Notes under the pieces: generated by a model | Told to the model about the DNA's origin: nothing | Databases searched by the model: none | Seen by the model: only the letters and a program-made list of their open reading frames with translations | Position numbers and translations under genes: made by a program | Shown: piece after piece, positions 45,174 to 53,608 of the stretch | How positions within the stretch are numbered: the first letter of the stretch is position 1 | How the letters are laid out: each line of letters starts with the position of its first letter | NCBI GenBank assembly: GCA_963827905.1 | Contig: CAWHCB010000010.1 | Location: 1 to 64,000, forward strand | DNA: 64,000 nucleotides | Direction: 5' to 3' | From: JACXTP01 sp963827905 | GTDB taxonomy: Archaea > Thermoplasmatota > Thermoplasmata > Methanomassiliicoccales > UBA472

Positions 45174-45838
45174 CCGGCCAAACGCGGGTTCTTAATGATG
45201 AGCTTTGAAGAGTCCCGGGAGACCTGACGTTCCTGGCCCAAGAGCTCTAACGGGCAGGCGTGCAGAGGAGAGTCAAAGGCCAAGGTCTCATATTCGCCTC
45301 CCTCGCCTGATATATTGATACCGCTTCTTTTAGAGACGACCTTGAGGTCGCCGATGGCCTTCTCATCGATGACCCGTCCCAACCAATTCTGGTCCAGACC
45401 TTCCGCGAAGGTGCCAACGATCATGGCCCTGACCCCGGCTTGCACCATGTCACGCAGCAGCAACTCCTGGTCCTTGCGCCATAACGGCGAGAAGCAGCGC
45501 ACTCCCAGCCCTTCGCACACCCGGTTGATGCGGTCCCATTGGTAATCGGACGCGATGGCACCGGTGATCACGCCATCGATGTCAAGACCTGCGATCGCCC
45601 CTCTCAGGGCTTCAAGGTCCTCGCCCTCCTCACCGCTAGATGGTACGCTAATGAGTTCCTTCCCCATGGATTGGGCATGGAGCGGCACTGTGTCCAGGTT
45701 CAAGGTGTGGAATAGCATGGCATAGGGGTCCTGGGGCATTATCGTGACCAAAAAAGGGACCTCCTGACCGCTCTGCTCCATGAGATAGGTGGCATAGGTA
45801 GAGTCCTTGCCGCCCGAGAACAACGAGGCCAGCCTCAT
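45116..45838 (-). CDS. Diphthine-ammonia ligase, Dph6 family
   Basis: A 240-residue PP-loop ATPase: MRLASLFSGGKDSTYATYLM is the ATP pyrophosphate loop, DGVITGAIASDYQWDRINRV and FSPLWRKDQELLLRDMVQAG are the family's recognition blocks, and INISGEGGEYETLAFDSPLH closes the active site. It amidates diphthine on elongation factor 2. The last residues overlap the peroxiredoxin gene tail to tail. Confidence 0.93.
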   Translation of the reverse strand: MRLASLFSGGKDSTYATYLMEQSGQEVPFLVTIMPQDPYAMLFHTLNLDTVPLHAQSMGKELISVPSSGEEGEDLEALRGAIAGLDIDGVITGAIASDYQWDRINRVCEGLGVRCFSPLWRKDQELLLRDMVQAGVRAMIVGTFAEGLDQNWLGRVIDEKAIGDLKVVSKRSGINISGEGGEYETLAFDSPLHACPLELLGQERQVSRDSSKLIIKNPRLAGQTPKACRMSFKRSSMSGV

Positions 45839-45921
45839 GATGCCTTGAAGGCCGTGACCGCTAATGAACCTTTAGACCATCTCTCTCAAACCAAATATAT
45901 CCCCAATATCATGTCCAGGAC

Positions 45922-46077
45922 ATGTATTGCGCCAAGTGCGACAAGACCATCCCGGACGAGCGGCTCCAGGAGATCGGCGTGAAGCTCGCCGAGCAGTTCG
46001 GCGACGATTCGCTGAGCAAAGGGGTCTGCCCGGTCTGTGGCACCAGGCTGATGAACCCAAAGAGGAAGGCGAAGTGA
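45922..46077 (+). CDS. Small zinc-binding protein, 51 residues
   Basis: It begins MYCAKCDKTIPDERLQEIGV and ends VCPVCGTRLMNPKRKAK. Two CxxC pairs 37 residues apart with an amphipathic helix between them make a compact zinc ribbon. The gene is immediately before the creatininase-family gene (one base between stop and ATG), so the two are coupled. I do not recognise the family. Confidence 0.7.
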   Translation: MYCAKCDKTIPDERLQEIGVKLAEQFGDDSLSKGVCPVCGTRLMNPKRKAK

Positions 46078-46078
46078 C

Positions 46079-46789
46079 ATGCGCATCGAGGAGATGACCA
46101 GGGATGAGTTCGTGGCGGCGGTGGGCAAGCGCCCAGTTGTGATCGTTCCCTTCGGGGCCTGCGAGGCACACGGCCCGCATCTGCCACTGGGGACGGATTC
46201 CTATCAACCGGAGGCGCTGGCCGATGAGGTGGCGAGACGGCTGGGGGGTTTGGTGGCCCCGATGGTCCGCTACGGACAGCACAGCTCCACCAAGAAGATG
46301 CCCGGCACCCTAGGCGTCCGCATGGAGACGCTAAAGGCCCTGGCCATCGACATCATTGAATCGCTCATCGCCAACGGGATCGACAAGATCGTATTGGTCT
46401 CGGGGCACGCTGGCACCATTCATCTGGCCGCGCTCAAGTCCGCCTGCGAGGAGGTCGTGGAGAGACATGAGGTGCGACTGATGATGCTGACCGACTACGA
46501 TATCGCCTTCAAGTTCACCGGCGATTACTGCGGGGAGGAACCGGACGGTCATGGGGGGACCATCGAGACGGCGCGGGTCATGGCCATCCGACCTGAACTG
46601 GTCGGGAAGGGTCGCGGTAAAGGCAGCTGCACCAGCTCCAACTACATGGTGGTCTGCCATCCGGAGGACCATTACCCCGATGGTTATGTGGGTGATGCCA
46701 AGAAGGCAAGCAAGGACATGGGCAAGGAGATAAACAAACGCATCGCGGACGAACTGTCCCAGCTGGTCCAAAGTAACTTCGAGGAATGA
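46079..46789 (+). CDS. Creatininase/formamide hydrolase family protein (ArfB-like)
   Basis: A 236-residue metal-dependent hydrolase: VIVPFGACEAHGPHLPLGTD carries the ExHGxHLPLxTD metal site, VLVSGHAGTIHLAALKSACE the GHxGN-like block, and GEEPDGHGGTIETARVMAIR the HxGxxETS-like block. In methanogens ArfB of this family deformylates FAPy in the path to F420 and riboflavin, the most likely role. Other creatininase-family roles cannot be excluded. It overlaps rpiA by four bases if the upstream start is used. Confidence 0.8.
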   Translation: MRIEEMTRDEFVAAVGKRPVVIVPFGACEAHGPHLPLGTDSYQPEALADEVARRLGGLVAPMVRYGQHSSTKKMPGTLGVRMETLKALAIDIIESLIANGIDKIVLVSGHAGTIHLAALKSACEEVVERHEVRLMMLTDYDIAFKFTGDYCGEEPDGHGGTIETARVMAIRPELVGKGRGKGSCTSSNYMVVCHPEDHYPDGYVGDAKKASKDMGKEINKRIADELSQLVQSNFEE

Positions 46790-46791
46790 TC

Positions 46792-47460
46792 ATGTCCGAG
46801 CTGAAACGCCAAGCGGCGGAGAGGGCGGTAGGTTATGTAAAGGACGGCATGGTGGTTGGGCTTGGGACCGGCAGCACGGCTTATTTCGCAGTGGAGGCGA
46901 TCGGTCGACTGGTCGAACAGGGCTATTCTCTGAGGGGCGTGCCCACCTCAAAGGCCACAGAGGACCAGGCCAGGAAGTGCGGCATCCCGCTCCTCGAGCT
47001 GGACCAGGTGGACAGGGTCGATGTCACCATCGATGGCGCTGACGAGGTGGACGGCCGAATGGACCTGATAAAAGGACTTGGTGGGGCGCTGCTTCGGGAG
47101 AAGATGGTGGCTTACATATCCAATCAGAAGGTCATCGTGGTGGACGACTCGAAGCTGGTGTCCAAGTTGGGTCAGAAGGCTCCATTGCCGGTCGAGGTGG
47201 TGCCTTTCGGGCATAAGCGGACCGGGAAGAATTTGGAATCGTTAGGGTGTCGTGCAGAGCTCAGAGGAGGACTGACTCCCTTCGTGACTGATAACGGGAA
47301 CCTGATATTCCATTGCCGCTTCGAATGCATCGACGACCCATATGAGCTGGAGCTGCAGTTGAAACAGATACCAGGAGTGGTTGAGACCGGCCTGTTCCTC
47401 CGCCTTGCCACGAAAGTGGTGATCGCAGGCGAGAGGGGCATCGAGGTCAGGGAGAGGTAG
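46792..47460 (+). CDS. rpiA: Ribose-5-phosphate isomerase A
   Basis: About 222 residues: LKRQAAERAVGYVKDGMVVG then GLGTGSTAYFAVEAIGRLVE, the phosphate loop, PTSKATEDQARKCGIPLLEL, DVTIDGADEVDGRMDLIKGL and GGALLREKMVAYISNQKVIV, with TDNGNLIFHCRFECI near the end. It converts ribulose 5-phosphate to ribose 5-phosphate. The ATG at 46792 is preferred because GAGG precedes it at good spacing. The ATG at 46786 overlaps the previous stop. Confidence 0.97.
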   Translation: MSELKRQAAERAVGYVKDGMVVGLGTGSTAYFAVEAIGRLVEQGYSLRGVPTSKATEDQARKCGIPLLELDQVDRVDVTIDGADEVDGRMDLIKGLGGALLREKMVAYISNQKVIVVDDSKLVSKLGQKAPLPVEVVPFGHKRTGKNLESLGCRAELRGGLTPFVTDNGNLIFHCRFECIDDPYELELQLKQIPGVVETGLFLRLATKVVIAGERGIEVRER

Positions 47461-47461
47461 T

Positions 47462-47842
47462 TCAGTCCTCTGCCCTGGCCTGGGTCTTCAGAAGCTCTAT
47501 GTTCGCCTCGATGCGCTCGATGCGCTTTCGTTCTTCCTTCTCCAAGGTCTCGATTATCTTGTCCCAAGGAATGGCCAGCTTATAAGCGTGAACGGGACGG
47601 CCCTTGCCTTCCTTCTTTAGGTCCCGTTTGATCACCCATTTGCGCCGGCGCAGCTCCTGCATGGCTATGGAAACCTCTGGTTGCCTTAGCTGGGTTGACA
47701 GCTCGATATCCACAGAAGTGGTCTCCTCTTTCTTCCTTAGGTATGCCAGGGTCTTTGCCACGTTCTTAGGCATCCCTGTACCCATGAGGATCTCCACTAA
47801 CTGCTCGTCCTTCTTGTTAAATCCCCTCTCGACCAAACTCAA
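47462..47842 (-). CDS. Winged-helix transcription regulator
   Basis: A 126-residue protein: ILMGTGMPKNVAKTLAYLRK, TSVDIELSTQLRQPEVSIAM and QELRRRKWVIKRDLKKEGKG form a TrmB/MarR-like HTH with a basic wing, then KLAIPWDKIIETLEKEERKR ends in a coiled coil that suits dimerisation. It converges with rpiA. Its target is not clear. The adjacent long intergenic (47843-48266) includes its own promoter. Confidence 0.8.
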   Translation of the reverse strand: MSLVERGFNKKDEQLVEILMGTGMPKNVAKTLAYLRKKEETTSVDIELSTQLRQPEVSIAMQELRRRKWVIKRDLKKEGKGRPVHAYKLAIPWDKIIETLEKEERKRIERIEANIELLKTQARAED

Positions 47843-48051
47843 CGCCTCCCCTTAAACGAAACGGTTTCTTGCTTTCGCAATTAGAAGATTTATTATGTGC
47901 AAGATATAAATCATTTTCTATTTATCATTAATATTGAAATGCCTGGATAAGATACTGGCTATGTAATTATATTGCGCGCCATTAACATAAATGCCACTAG
48001 ATTATTTCCCATCTGGATTGGTTTTGTTTTCATTTTATAATAATATCATTA

Positions 48052-48064
48052 TAGATATAAATTA
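48052..48064 (+). promoter_or_regulatory. TATA box for a candidate small RNA
   Basis: TAGATATAAATTA lies about 150 bases upstream of the rpl44e promoter, and predicts a start near 48080 just before a folded GC-rich block. It is too far from rpl44e to be its main promoter. Confidence 0.4.
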
Positions 48065-48079
48065 CGAATGGGATATGAC

Positions 48080-48180
48080 CTTGCCGTCCCTACCGGCCCC
48101 GATTTGGTTCGGCGCGAGGCCGGTCGCTTGTCCCTTGGATACTGAAAAAACTGATCTGGATAATACCCTCGGAACCAATA
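48080..48180 (+). ncRNA. Candidate structured small RNA upstream of rpl44e
   Basis: Within an AT-rich spacer stands a GC-rich block with a nested hairpin: ACCGGCC (48092-48098) pairs with GGCCGGT (48118-48124), and inside it CCGA (48099-48102) pairs with TCGG (48109-48112), leaving CGCGA as a bulge. A TATA element lies about 30 bases before it. The extent is a guess: no T-run ends it. It does not match a family I can name. Possible CTGA boxes follow at about 48151 and 48160, but no good C box (TGATGA) was found. Confidence 0.3.
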
Positions 48181-48215
48181 GCCAGATATATACCAGATAT
48201 CTCATCTTCTGTAAT

Positions 48216-48228
48216 ACTTTAAATAATA
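48216..48228 (+). promoter_or_regulatory. Promoter of the rpl44e cluster
   Basis: CTTTAAATAATAA fits a TATA box. Initiation about 25 bases downstream (near 48243) leaves a short leader before the ATG at 48267. Confidence 0.5.
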
Positions 48229-48266
48229 AATGAGTATTAGGGCATTTTGCTTCCAAGGGTGAAACT

Positions 48267-48545
48267 ATGAAGATGCCCAGGTCTATCAAGACTTACTGTC
48301 CATCCTGCAAGATCCATACCGATCACGAGGTCGAGAGGGTCAAGAAGAAGAAGGCCAGCGAGCTGAAGTGGGGTCAGAGAAGATTCAGGCGGGCCACCTC
48401 CGGTTACGGCGGTTTCCCCAGGCCAAAGCCTGAGGGACGCGAGAAGCCGACCAAGAGGGTCGCTCTACGATACCGCTGCAAGAAATGCAAGAAGGCCCAC
48501 CAGAAGACATGCTTCCGGGCCAAGAAGTTCGAGCTGACGGAGTGA
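48267..48545 (+). CDS. rpl44e: Large ribosomal subunit protein eL42 (L44e)
   Basis: A 92-residue basic protein: MKMPRSIKTYCPSCKIHTDH with a CxxC, VKKKKASELKWGQRRFRRAT, SGYGGFPRPKPEGREKPTKR and YRCKKCKKAHQKTCFRAKKF with the second CxxC. This is a complete L44e with its zinc site. It heads the conserved archaeal cluster rpl44e-rps27e-aif2a-nop10-PAC2. Confidence 0.97.
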   Translation: MKMPRSIKTYCPSCKIHTDHEVERVKKKKASELKWGQRRFRRATSGYGGFPRPKPEGREKPTKRVALRYRCKKCKKAHQKTCFRAKKFELTE

Positions 48546-48551
48546 TCGATC

Positions 48552-48725
48552 ATGACCCACACCAGCAAGTTCGTCAAGGTAAAGTGCCCGGATTGCGGAA
48601 ACGAGCAGATCAGCCTTCAAGAAGCCGGCCACCAACGTCGCCTGCCACGTATGCGGCTCCACCCTGATCAAGCCCCGCGGCGGCACGGGGAGATGAAGGG
48701 CGAGCTGCTTGAGGTGGTCGACTAA
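48552..48725 (+). CDS. rps27e: Small ribosomal subunit protein eS27 (S27e), two frame breaks
   Basis: MTHTSKFVKVKCPDCGNEQI is in the first frame. After about 48617 the next frame reads FKKPATNVACHVCGSTLIKP with RGG, and a missing G in GGGG near 48693 is needed to reach EMKGELLEVVD and the TAA at 48723. The four cysteines of the zinc site are then all present and the length (about 57-60 residues) is right. Since S27e is indispensable, the breaks are almost certainly consensus errors. Confidence 0.88.
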   Translation: MTHTSKFVKVKCPDCGNEQISLQEAGHQRRLPRMRLHPDQAPRRHGEMKGELLEVVD

Positions 48726-49513
48726 TGCCCAAGACCAGCGAGTTCCCGGAGGAAGGCGAGCTCGTTGTCTGTACTGTACAGAACGTCAAGAACTTCGGAG
48801 CCTTCGTCACCCTTGACGAGTACGGCAACAAGGAAGGCTTCATCCACGTCCGGGACGTGGCCACCGGATGGGTAAAGTACATCCGTGACTACGTCCGCGA
48901 AGGACAGAAGGTGGTCTGCAAGGTCCTCGGCGTCGACTCGTCGCAAGGGACATATCGACCTATCGCTGAAATCCGTCAACGAGCACCAGCGCCGGGAGAA
49001 GATCCAGCAGTGGAAGAACGAGACCAAGGCGGAGAAGCTCCTGGAGATCGTGGCCGAACGCCTGGAACCGTACCCCGGAGAGCTGCTTCGAGGAGTTCGG
49101 CTTCGACCTGGTGGAGAACTATGGCACGCTTGTATGGGGCGTTCGAAGCTGCGCGGCGAACAAGGACGCCCTGAAGGAGCTCGGCATGTCCGGCGACTGG
49201 ACCAACGTGTTCTATGAGGTCGCCAAGGAGAACGTCACCCCGCCCTTCGTGCAGATATCCGGATACCTGGAGCTGAGATGCCCCGCCCCGGACGGCGTAG
49301 ACCGCATCAAGGACCGCCATGATGGCCGGCATGGAGATCTATCCCGAACAGGTCACCATCCAATACATCGGTGCCCCACGCTACCGCGTGGTCGTGACCG
49401 CAGCGGATTACAAGGAGGCGGAGGAGGATGTTGAAGGATGTGACCAGCACGGTCATCGCTTCAATCAAGGAGGCCGAGGGGGAAGGCTCTTTCACCGCGA
49501 GGCCAACAAATAG
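48725..49513 (+). CDS. eif2a: Translation initiation factor 2 alpha subunit (aIF2-alpha), several frame breaks
   Basis: MPKTSEFPEEGELVVCTVQN, KNFGAFVTLDEYGNKEGFIH and GWVKYIRDYVREGQKVVCKV form the N-terminal S1 domain. Then the frame shifts (near 48945) to RKGHIDLSLKSVNEHQRREK and LLEIVAERL, again near 49085 to FEEFGFDLVENYGTL, again near 49130, near 49305 to MMAGMEIYPEQVTIQYIGAP and YRVVVTAADYKEAEE, and once more near 49425 to MLKDVTSTVIASIKEAEGEG ending at 49513. All three domains of aIF2-alpha are accounted for. It delivers initiator tRNA with the beta and gamma subunits. The breaks look like sequencing errors. Confidence 0.9.
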
Positions 49514-49591
49514 GTCGGCGCGCAAATCTTATCCGTAGGCGGTTCACATAGGGGTGCAGAGGCGTAAATGCAGAACGACCTCCTACAGTAA

Positions 49592-49745
49592 ATGTCCATG
49601 TGCAAGGAATACACCTTGAAGGACACCTGTCCCAGATGTGGGGTCGAGGACCGATGTGCCCATACCGCCCCGATATTCGCCGGAGGACCGGTACGGCGAG
49701 TACCGAAGGATGATGCGTCAGGAGTGGAGGGAGAGAAATGGATGA
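49592..49745 (+). CDS. nop10: Ribosome biogenesis protein Nop10 (one frame break)
   Basis: MSMCKEYTLKDTCPRCG is followed, after a shift near 49656, by RTDVPIPPRYSPEDRYGEYR RMMRQEW and a stop at 49743. This is the whole Nop10 sequence pattern (YTLKxxCPxCG, PPRxSPxDxYGxYRR). Nop10 is a core protein of H/ACA RNPs that make pseudouridine. It overlaps the start of the next gene by eight bases. The ATG at 49598 is an alternative start. Confidence 0.88.
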
Positions 49746-50496
49746 CATTATCATGATCACCAGCGAGGAGCCGGAGCTGAACGAGCCCATCCTGATCGAG
49801 GGTCTGCCGGGCGTCGGCAACGTCGGCAAGCTGGCGGCGGAGCACCTGGTGGAGCAGCTCAAGGCGATCAAGTTCGCGGAGATCTACTCCAAGTACTTCC
49901 CGCCCCAGGTCCTGCTGGACGACGATGGCGTGATCCGTCTGGTCAGCAACGAGCTTTACTATTCCGCGGGGAGGGCGAAGCACCGGACCTCATCATACTG
50001 GTCGGCGACTACCAGGGCCTGACCCCGGAGGGCCAGTACGAACTCTCGGACCACATGCTGCAGGTCGCCAGGACCATAGAGGTGAAGCGCATCTACACCC
50101 TGGGCGGCTATGGCATCGGCCGCATGGTGGAAGAACCCCGCGTGCTCGGCGCCGCTACCACCATGCACATTGGTGGAGGAGATGAAGGAGAAGGGAGTGG
50201 TCTTCTCCAAGGGCGAGCCGGGAAGCGGCATCGTCGGGGCCTCCGGACTGCTGCTCGGATTGGGCAAGGTGTACGGCATCGAGGCAGTCTGCCTGATGGG
50301 CGAGACCTCGGGATACTTCGTCGACCCCAAGGGGGCTGAGGCGGTCCTACGCATATTGTCCGCGTTGCTTAACGTCGAGGTCGACTTCAGCGCATTGCAG
50401 GACAAGGCCGAGCAGATCGATCTGATAACCTCCAAGCTCAAGGAGAATCGAGGCACCGCAGGAGAAGCGCGCGAGGACCTCGGTTACATCGGTTGA
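49738..50496 (+). CDS. PAC2-domain protein (proteasome assembly chaperone 2 family), two frame breaks
   Basis: MDDIIMITSEEPELNEPILI and EGLPGVGNVGKLAAEHLVEQ start the protein, with FAEIYSKYFPPQVLLDDDGV. Near 49975 the frame shifts to PDLIILVGDYQGLTPEGQYE and IKRIYTLGGYGIGRMV-like EVKRIYTLGGYGIGRMVEEP, and near 50170 to EEMKEKGVVFSKGEPGSGIV and GASGLLLGLGKVYGIEAVCL ending YIG. About 250 residues when merged, the usual length. In archaea this family stands beside aif2a and nop10. Its cellular role is uncertain. Confidence 0.88.
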
Positions 50497-50611
50497 ACCG
50501 TACAAACCATTTAATAAATTAAAATTTTCAATATTAATTAAAAATAAAAAAAAAGGGGAGGTAATCGTGACCTCAGCCTCAGAATGTGCACCCCATCCCA
50601 TTCTGACAGGC

Positions 50612-50903
50612 CTACTTCTTCAGATATTTCTGCTCCATCTCTTCGATGGCTGCTAGCGTTTTCTCTGCCTCTTCCATCTTTTTCATCTTGTCCGCCACTA
50701 GATCCAGCACGGTCATAGATGAGGTCCCTGATGGCTGCCCTTATCGCTTCCGACCGGGACGGGAAGTCGTCGACCTTCACCAGGAAGTCCAACGCTCTGA
50801 TGTACCGGGCTGGAAGCCGAAGGGTCACTTTTTCGAGGTCTGTGTCCTCCATCGCCGCCCCCAAGGAATTAAAGAGGTCTATTCGACCTTCTTTGTCTGA
50901 CAT
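50612..50903 (-). CDS. Ribbon-helix-helix (CopG-like) regulator (one frame break)
   Basis: MSDKEGRIDLFNSLGAAMED then LEKVTLRLPARYIRALDFLV is the beta-strand of an RHH domain, and KVDDFPSRSEAIRAAIRDLI its two helices. A shift near 50713 continues as VLDLVADKMKKMEEAEKTLA with AAIEEMEQKYLKK and a TAG at 50612, a coiled-coil tail. The RHH motif (T-L-R-L then F-x-S-R-S-E) matches archaeal regulators that bind short palindromes as dimers. Confidence 0.8.
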
Positions 50904-51039
50904 TGTATGTCTGAGTGACTATAAATAACTTCGTTGAAAAACACATGAAATCGGAGGTGTTGGCTCGCTCGTTTGGATCTACTGGAAGGTACCAAAGGAT
51001 AAAGGATGATGTGACACCGAACGAAAATAGGGAACAAAT

Positions 51040-51049
51040 GCTATATACG
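51040..51049 (+). promoter_or_regulatory. TATA box of tRNA-Tyr
   Basis: GCTATATACG lies about 30 bases before the mature 5' end of the tRNA at 51074. Confidence 0.5.
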
Positions 51050-51073
51050 GTGATGCATTTAGGAGGAAAACAC

Positions 51074-51183
51074 CCCGACTTAGCTCAGACTGGCTGGAGC
51101 GGCTGACTGTAGTGGGTTCACCGGTTCGCCGGTACTTTAACGCCGATATCAGCAGGTCCCCGGTTCAAATCCGGGAGTCGGGA
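51074..51183 (+). tRNA. tRNA-Tyr (GTA) with a 35-base intron
   Basis: Acceptor CCCGACT pairs with AGTCGGG. The D stem is GCTC/GAGC, the anticodon stem GCTGA/TCAGC, the T stem CCCGG/CCGGG around TTCAAAT. The loop reads CTGTAG before an insertion, anticodon GTA at 51109-51111. The intron runs from 51113 to 51147, the canonical site after position 37, and contains a CCGG-TTCG-CCGG hairpin as expected for a bulge-helix-bulge splice site. The discriminator is A and CCA is encoded at 51184-51186. Confidence 0.93.
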
Positions 51184-51194
51184 CCAATAATATC

Positions 51195-52493
51195 TCATGC
51201 GCGGCCTCGCTCCATCAGGCCCCGTATGGCACCTTCGCTCCTATCAAGGACCTCGTTCTCGTCGAAGGTCAGTATCTTGCGGTCTCTCATCACTACCGCG
51301 CCGTCGCATATGACCGTTTTGATGTTGGAGCTGTTGCCCGAGTAAACGATGTTCGACACCATCGTTGCCGGCCGCAATGGCCGCAGGTTCGGAGCCCTCC
51401 CGTCCAGGATGACCAGGTCTGCCTTCTTCCCGATCTCTATGGAACCGATGGAGTCGGCCATGCCCACTGCCTTAGCGCCTCCGATGGTGGCCAGGTCCAA
51501 CACTTGCTGCGCCGGCAGCACCGTCGGGTCCCATCGATAGCATTTCTGCAGCAGGGCCAGCATCTTCATGTCCGCCATCATGTCCATGCTGTTGTTGGTG
51601 GTCGACCCGTCCGTCCCTATGGAGACGTTGACACCGTGGACGAACATCTCCGGGAGCGGCGCCACGCCGCCGGTGGCAAGCTTCATGTTGGACACCGGAC
51701 AGGTCGAGACCGAGCAGCCGTTGCGCCCCAAGGCCTTGACCTCGTTGATGGTCAGCCAGGCTGCATGGGCGGCCAAGCATCTCTCGCTCAGCACACCGAT
51801 GGACTCGAGGTGCTCGGCCGGCCTCATTCCGGTGCGGGCCTTGTGATCATAGACCTCCTTCCTCGTCTCGCTCAGATGGAAATGCATCAGCGCCCCGGTC
51901 CTCTTGGAGAAGTCCTCGGCTTCCTGGAACGTCTCGTCGGAACAGACGTAGACGCCTTGTAGACCGATGCCTGGGGTGACCCTCGCCTCATCCTTGTGTT
52001 CCTGATGGAAGCGCTTGCAATTGTCCAGCGGTACCCCCTTCTGGGTGGTGTACTGCTGGTCTAGAACGGCCCAGCAAAGCACGCCTCGGATGCCGCTCTC
52101 CACCACTGCCCTGGCGATCACATCCTCGGCATAGTATAGGTCGACGAAAGTGGTCGTCCCGGAGCGAACCATCTCCATCAGCCCCAACTGGGCCCCGACC
52201 GATATGTCCTCGTCCTTGCGGTCCGAGTCAATAGCGAACACCCGGTCCAGGAAGGTGGGGAACGGGACGTCGTCGGCCACCCCCTTCATGATGGACATCG
52301 CCACATGGTTATGGGTGTTGATGAGCCCGGGGATGACCATGTCCCCTTTGGCATCGATCACCTCGTCGGCCCCGCCCTGAACGGTGCCGATCTGCTTGAT
52401 GATGTTGCCTTCGACCAGGACATCGCCCCGGAGGATCTCCCTCTGTGCGTTCTGGGTGATGATGTTGGCATCCTTGATCAATAGGCTCTTCAT
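51195..52493 (-). CDS. dadD: Amidohydrolase, 5'-deoxyadenosine/S-adenosylhomocysteine deaminase type
   Basis: A 432-residue enzyme of the ATZ/TRZ/SAH-deaminase branch. Metal ligands are seen in VIPGLINTHNHVAMSIMKGV (HxH), GALMHFHLSETRKEVYDH, RCLAAHAAWLTINEVKALG and VSIGTDGSTTNNSMDMMADM. In methanogens DadD deaminates 5'-deoxyadenosine and S-adenosylhomocysteine, products of SAM enzymes, so it recycles by-products of radical SAM proteins such as Tes. The exact substrate preference is not seen. Confidence 0.9.
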   Translation of the reverse strand: MKSLLIKDANIITQNAQREILRGDVLVEGNIIKQIGTVQGGADEVIDAKGDMVIPGLINTHNHVAMSIMKGVADDVPFPTFLDRVFAIDSDRKDEDISVGAQLGLMEMVRSGTTTFVDLYYAEDVIARAVVESGIRGVLCWAVLDQQYTTQKGVPLDNCKRFHQEHKDEARVTPGIGLQGVYVCSDETFQEAEDFSKRTGALMHFHLSETRKEVYDHKARTGMRPAEHLESIGVLSERCLAAHAAWLTINEVKALGRNGCSVSTCPVSNMKLATGGVAPLPEMFVHGVNVSIGTDGSTTNNSMDMMADMKMLALLQKCYRWDPTVLPAQQVLDLATIGGAKAVGMADSIGSIEIGKKADLVILDGRAPNLRPLRPATMVSNIVYSGNSSNIKTVICDGAVVMRDRKILTFDENEVLDRSEGAIRGLMERGRA

Positions 52494-52601
52494 CGCCCTG
52501 GGAAGGGTTTGGGGCCCATAAATAGTTCCTCACAGACCCTACGAAAGGTAGAAATCACCGCTACCCGTGATATGCCCTTGAGGCCGATGGGAGGCGGAAA
52601 A

Positions 52602-53446
52602 ATGACAACCCTGACTTTCTTGGGCACGGGCGGAGGTCGTTTCGCCACCATCTACCAGGTCAGGGGCACCGGGGGCATCTATCTCAAGGACGGAGTGAAC
52701 GTGCACATCGACCCGGGTCCAGGGGCATTGGTGCATATGGCTAGGTTGAAGATGGACCCGGCCAAGACCGATGCGGTCATAATATCCCACTGCCACCCGG
52801 ACCATTACACCGATGCGGAGGTGTTGTTAGAAGGCATGACCCGGGGGGGATTGAAGAAGCGGGGAGCGCTCATCGGGAGCAGGACCGCGCTCGAGGGGGA
52901 GAACGGTCACGGGCCGGCCATCTCGAGATACCACCATGGACTGCCCGAGCGGGCTATGGTGGTGGAAAAGGGGACCGGTTCAACATAGGCGCCCTCGACG
53001 TGGATGTCCTCGGAACCAAACACAGCGATCCGAGCGGGGTGGGGTTCAAGTTCAACACCAGCGCCGGGGCCATCTGCTACATGAGCGACACCGAGATGGA
53101 CTCGGAGGTGACGGCACAGCACAAGGGGGCCAGAGTGTTGATCTTGGCGCTTACGAGGCCATTGCATTCCAGGGTGCCGCAGCATCTGTGCACGGAGGAT
53201 GCCGCAGATATCGCCAAGGAGATCCGACCGGAGATGGTCCTGCTCACGCATTTCGGCGCCAAGCTAATATACGAAGGAGTGGGCAAGCAGGCCCAGTACA
53301 TCGAAAGGGAGTCGGGCGTAAGGACGGTGGCGGCCGAGGACCTTATGACCGTGCACCTAGGCAGGGGGATACGTTTTTCTGGAAGGAAAGGGGAAGGGCA
53401 GGATGAAATGCTGGGCGAGGGCGTCGACCCTACCCAATTGGACTAG
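52602..53446 (+). CDS. Metallo-beta-lactamase fold hydrolase (one frame break)
   Basis: MTTLTFLGTGGGRFATIYQV, GIYLKDGVNVHIDPGPGALV, AVIISHCHPDHYTDAEVLLE (the HxHxDH zinc motif) begin the protein. A missing G in AAAGGGGACC near 52971 breaks the frame. The rest continues as VDVLGTKHSDPSGVGFKFNT, GAICYMSDTEMDSEVTAQHK and VLLTHFGAKLIYEGVGKQAQ, ending PTQLD. GGAGGCGG sits before the ATG. It is a ribonuclease Z/lactonase-like hydrolase of unknown substrate, about 280 residues when merged. Confidence 0.88.
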
Positions 53447-53575
53447 ACCCTCCCCGCATCCTTCCGATGTCCCGTGCTATTTAAACCATATGCAATCGCT
53501 CTATGAAGCTCTAAAGAAGGCAACCAAGAGAGGGGTCAGACCCATAGGTAACGATGATGGGACTCGCCCCCTACA

Positions 53576-53590
53576 TAAGTTATTTAAAAA
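53576..53590 (+). promoter_or_regulatory. TATA box of the CobW-RamA cluster
   Basis: AGTTATTTAAAAAAG lies about 25-30 bases before the GTG/ATG starts at 53609 and 53612, so the first message of the cluster would be leaderless. No operator sequence is obvious. Confidence 0.5.
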
Positions 53591-53608
53591 AGGGCGCGCG
53601 ATTCGCGT

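Noticed and set aside
48552..49513. Programmed frameshifting in rps27e and aif2a
   Set aside because: The shifts lie at many unrelated sequences, differ in direction, and no slippery site or pseudoknot recurs. Sequencing error is simpler.
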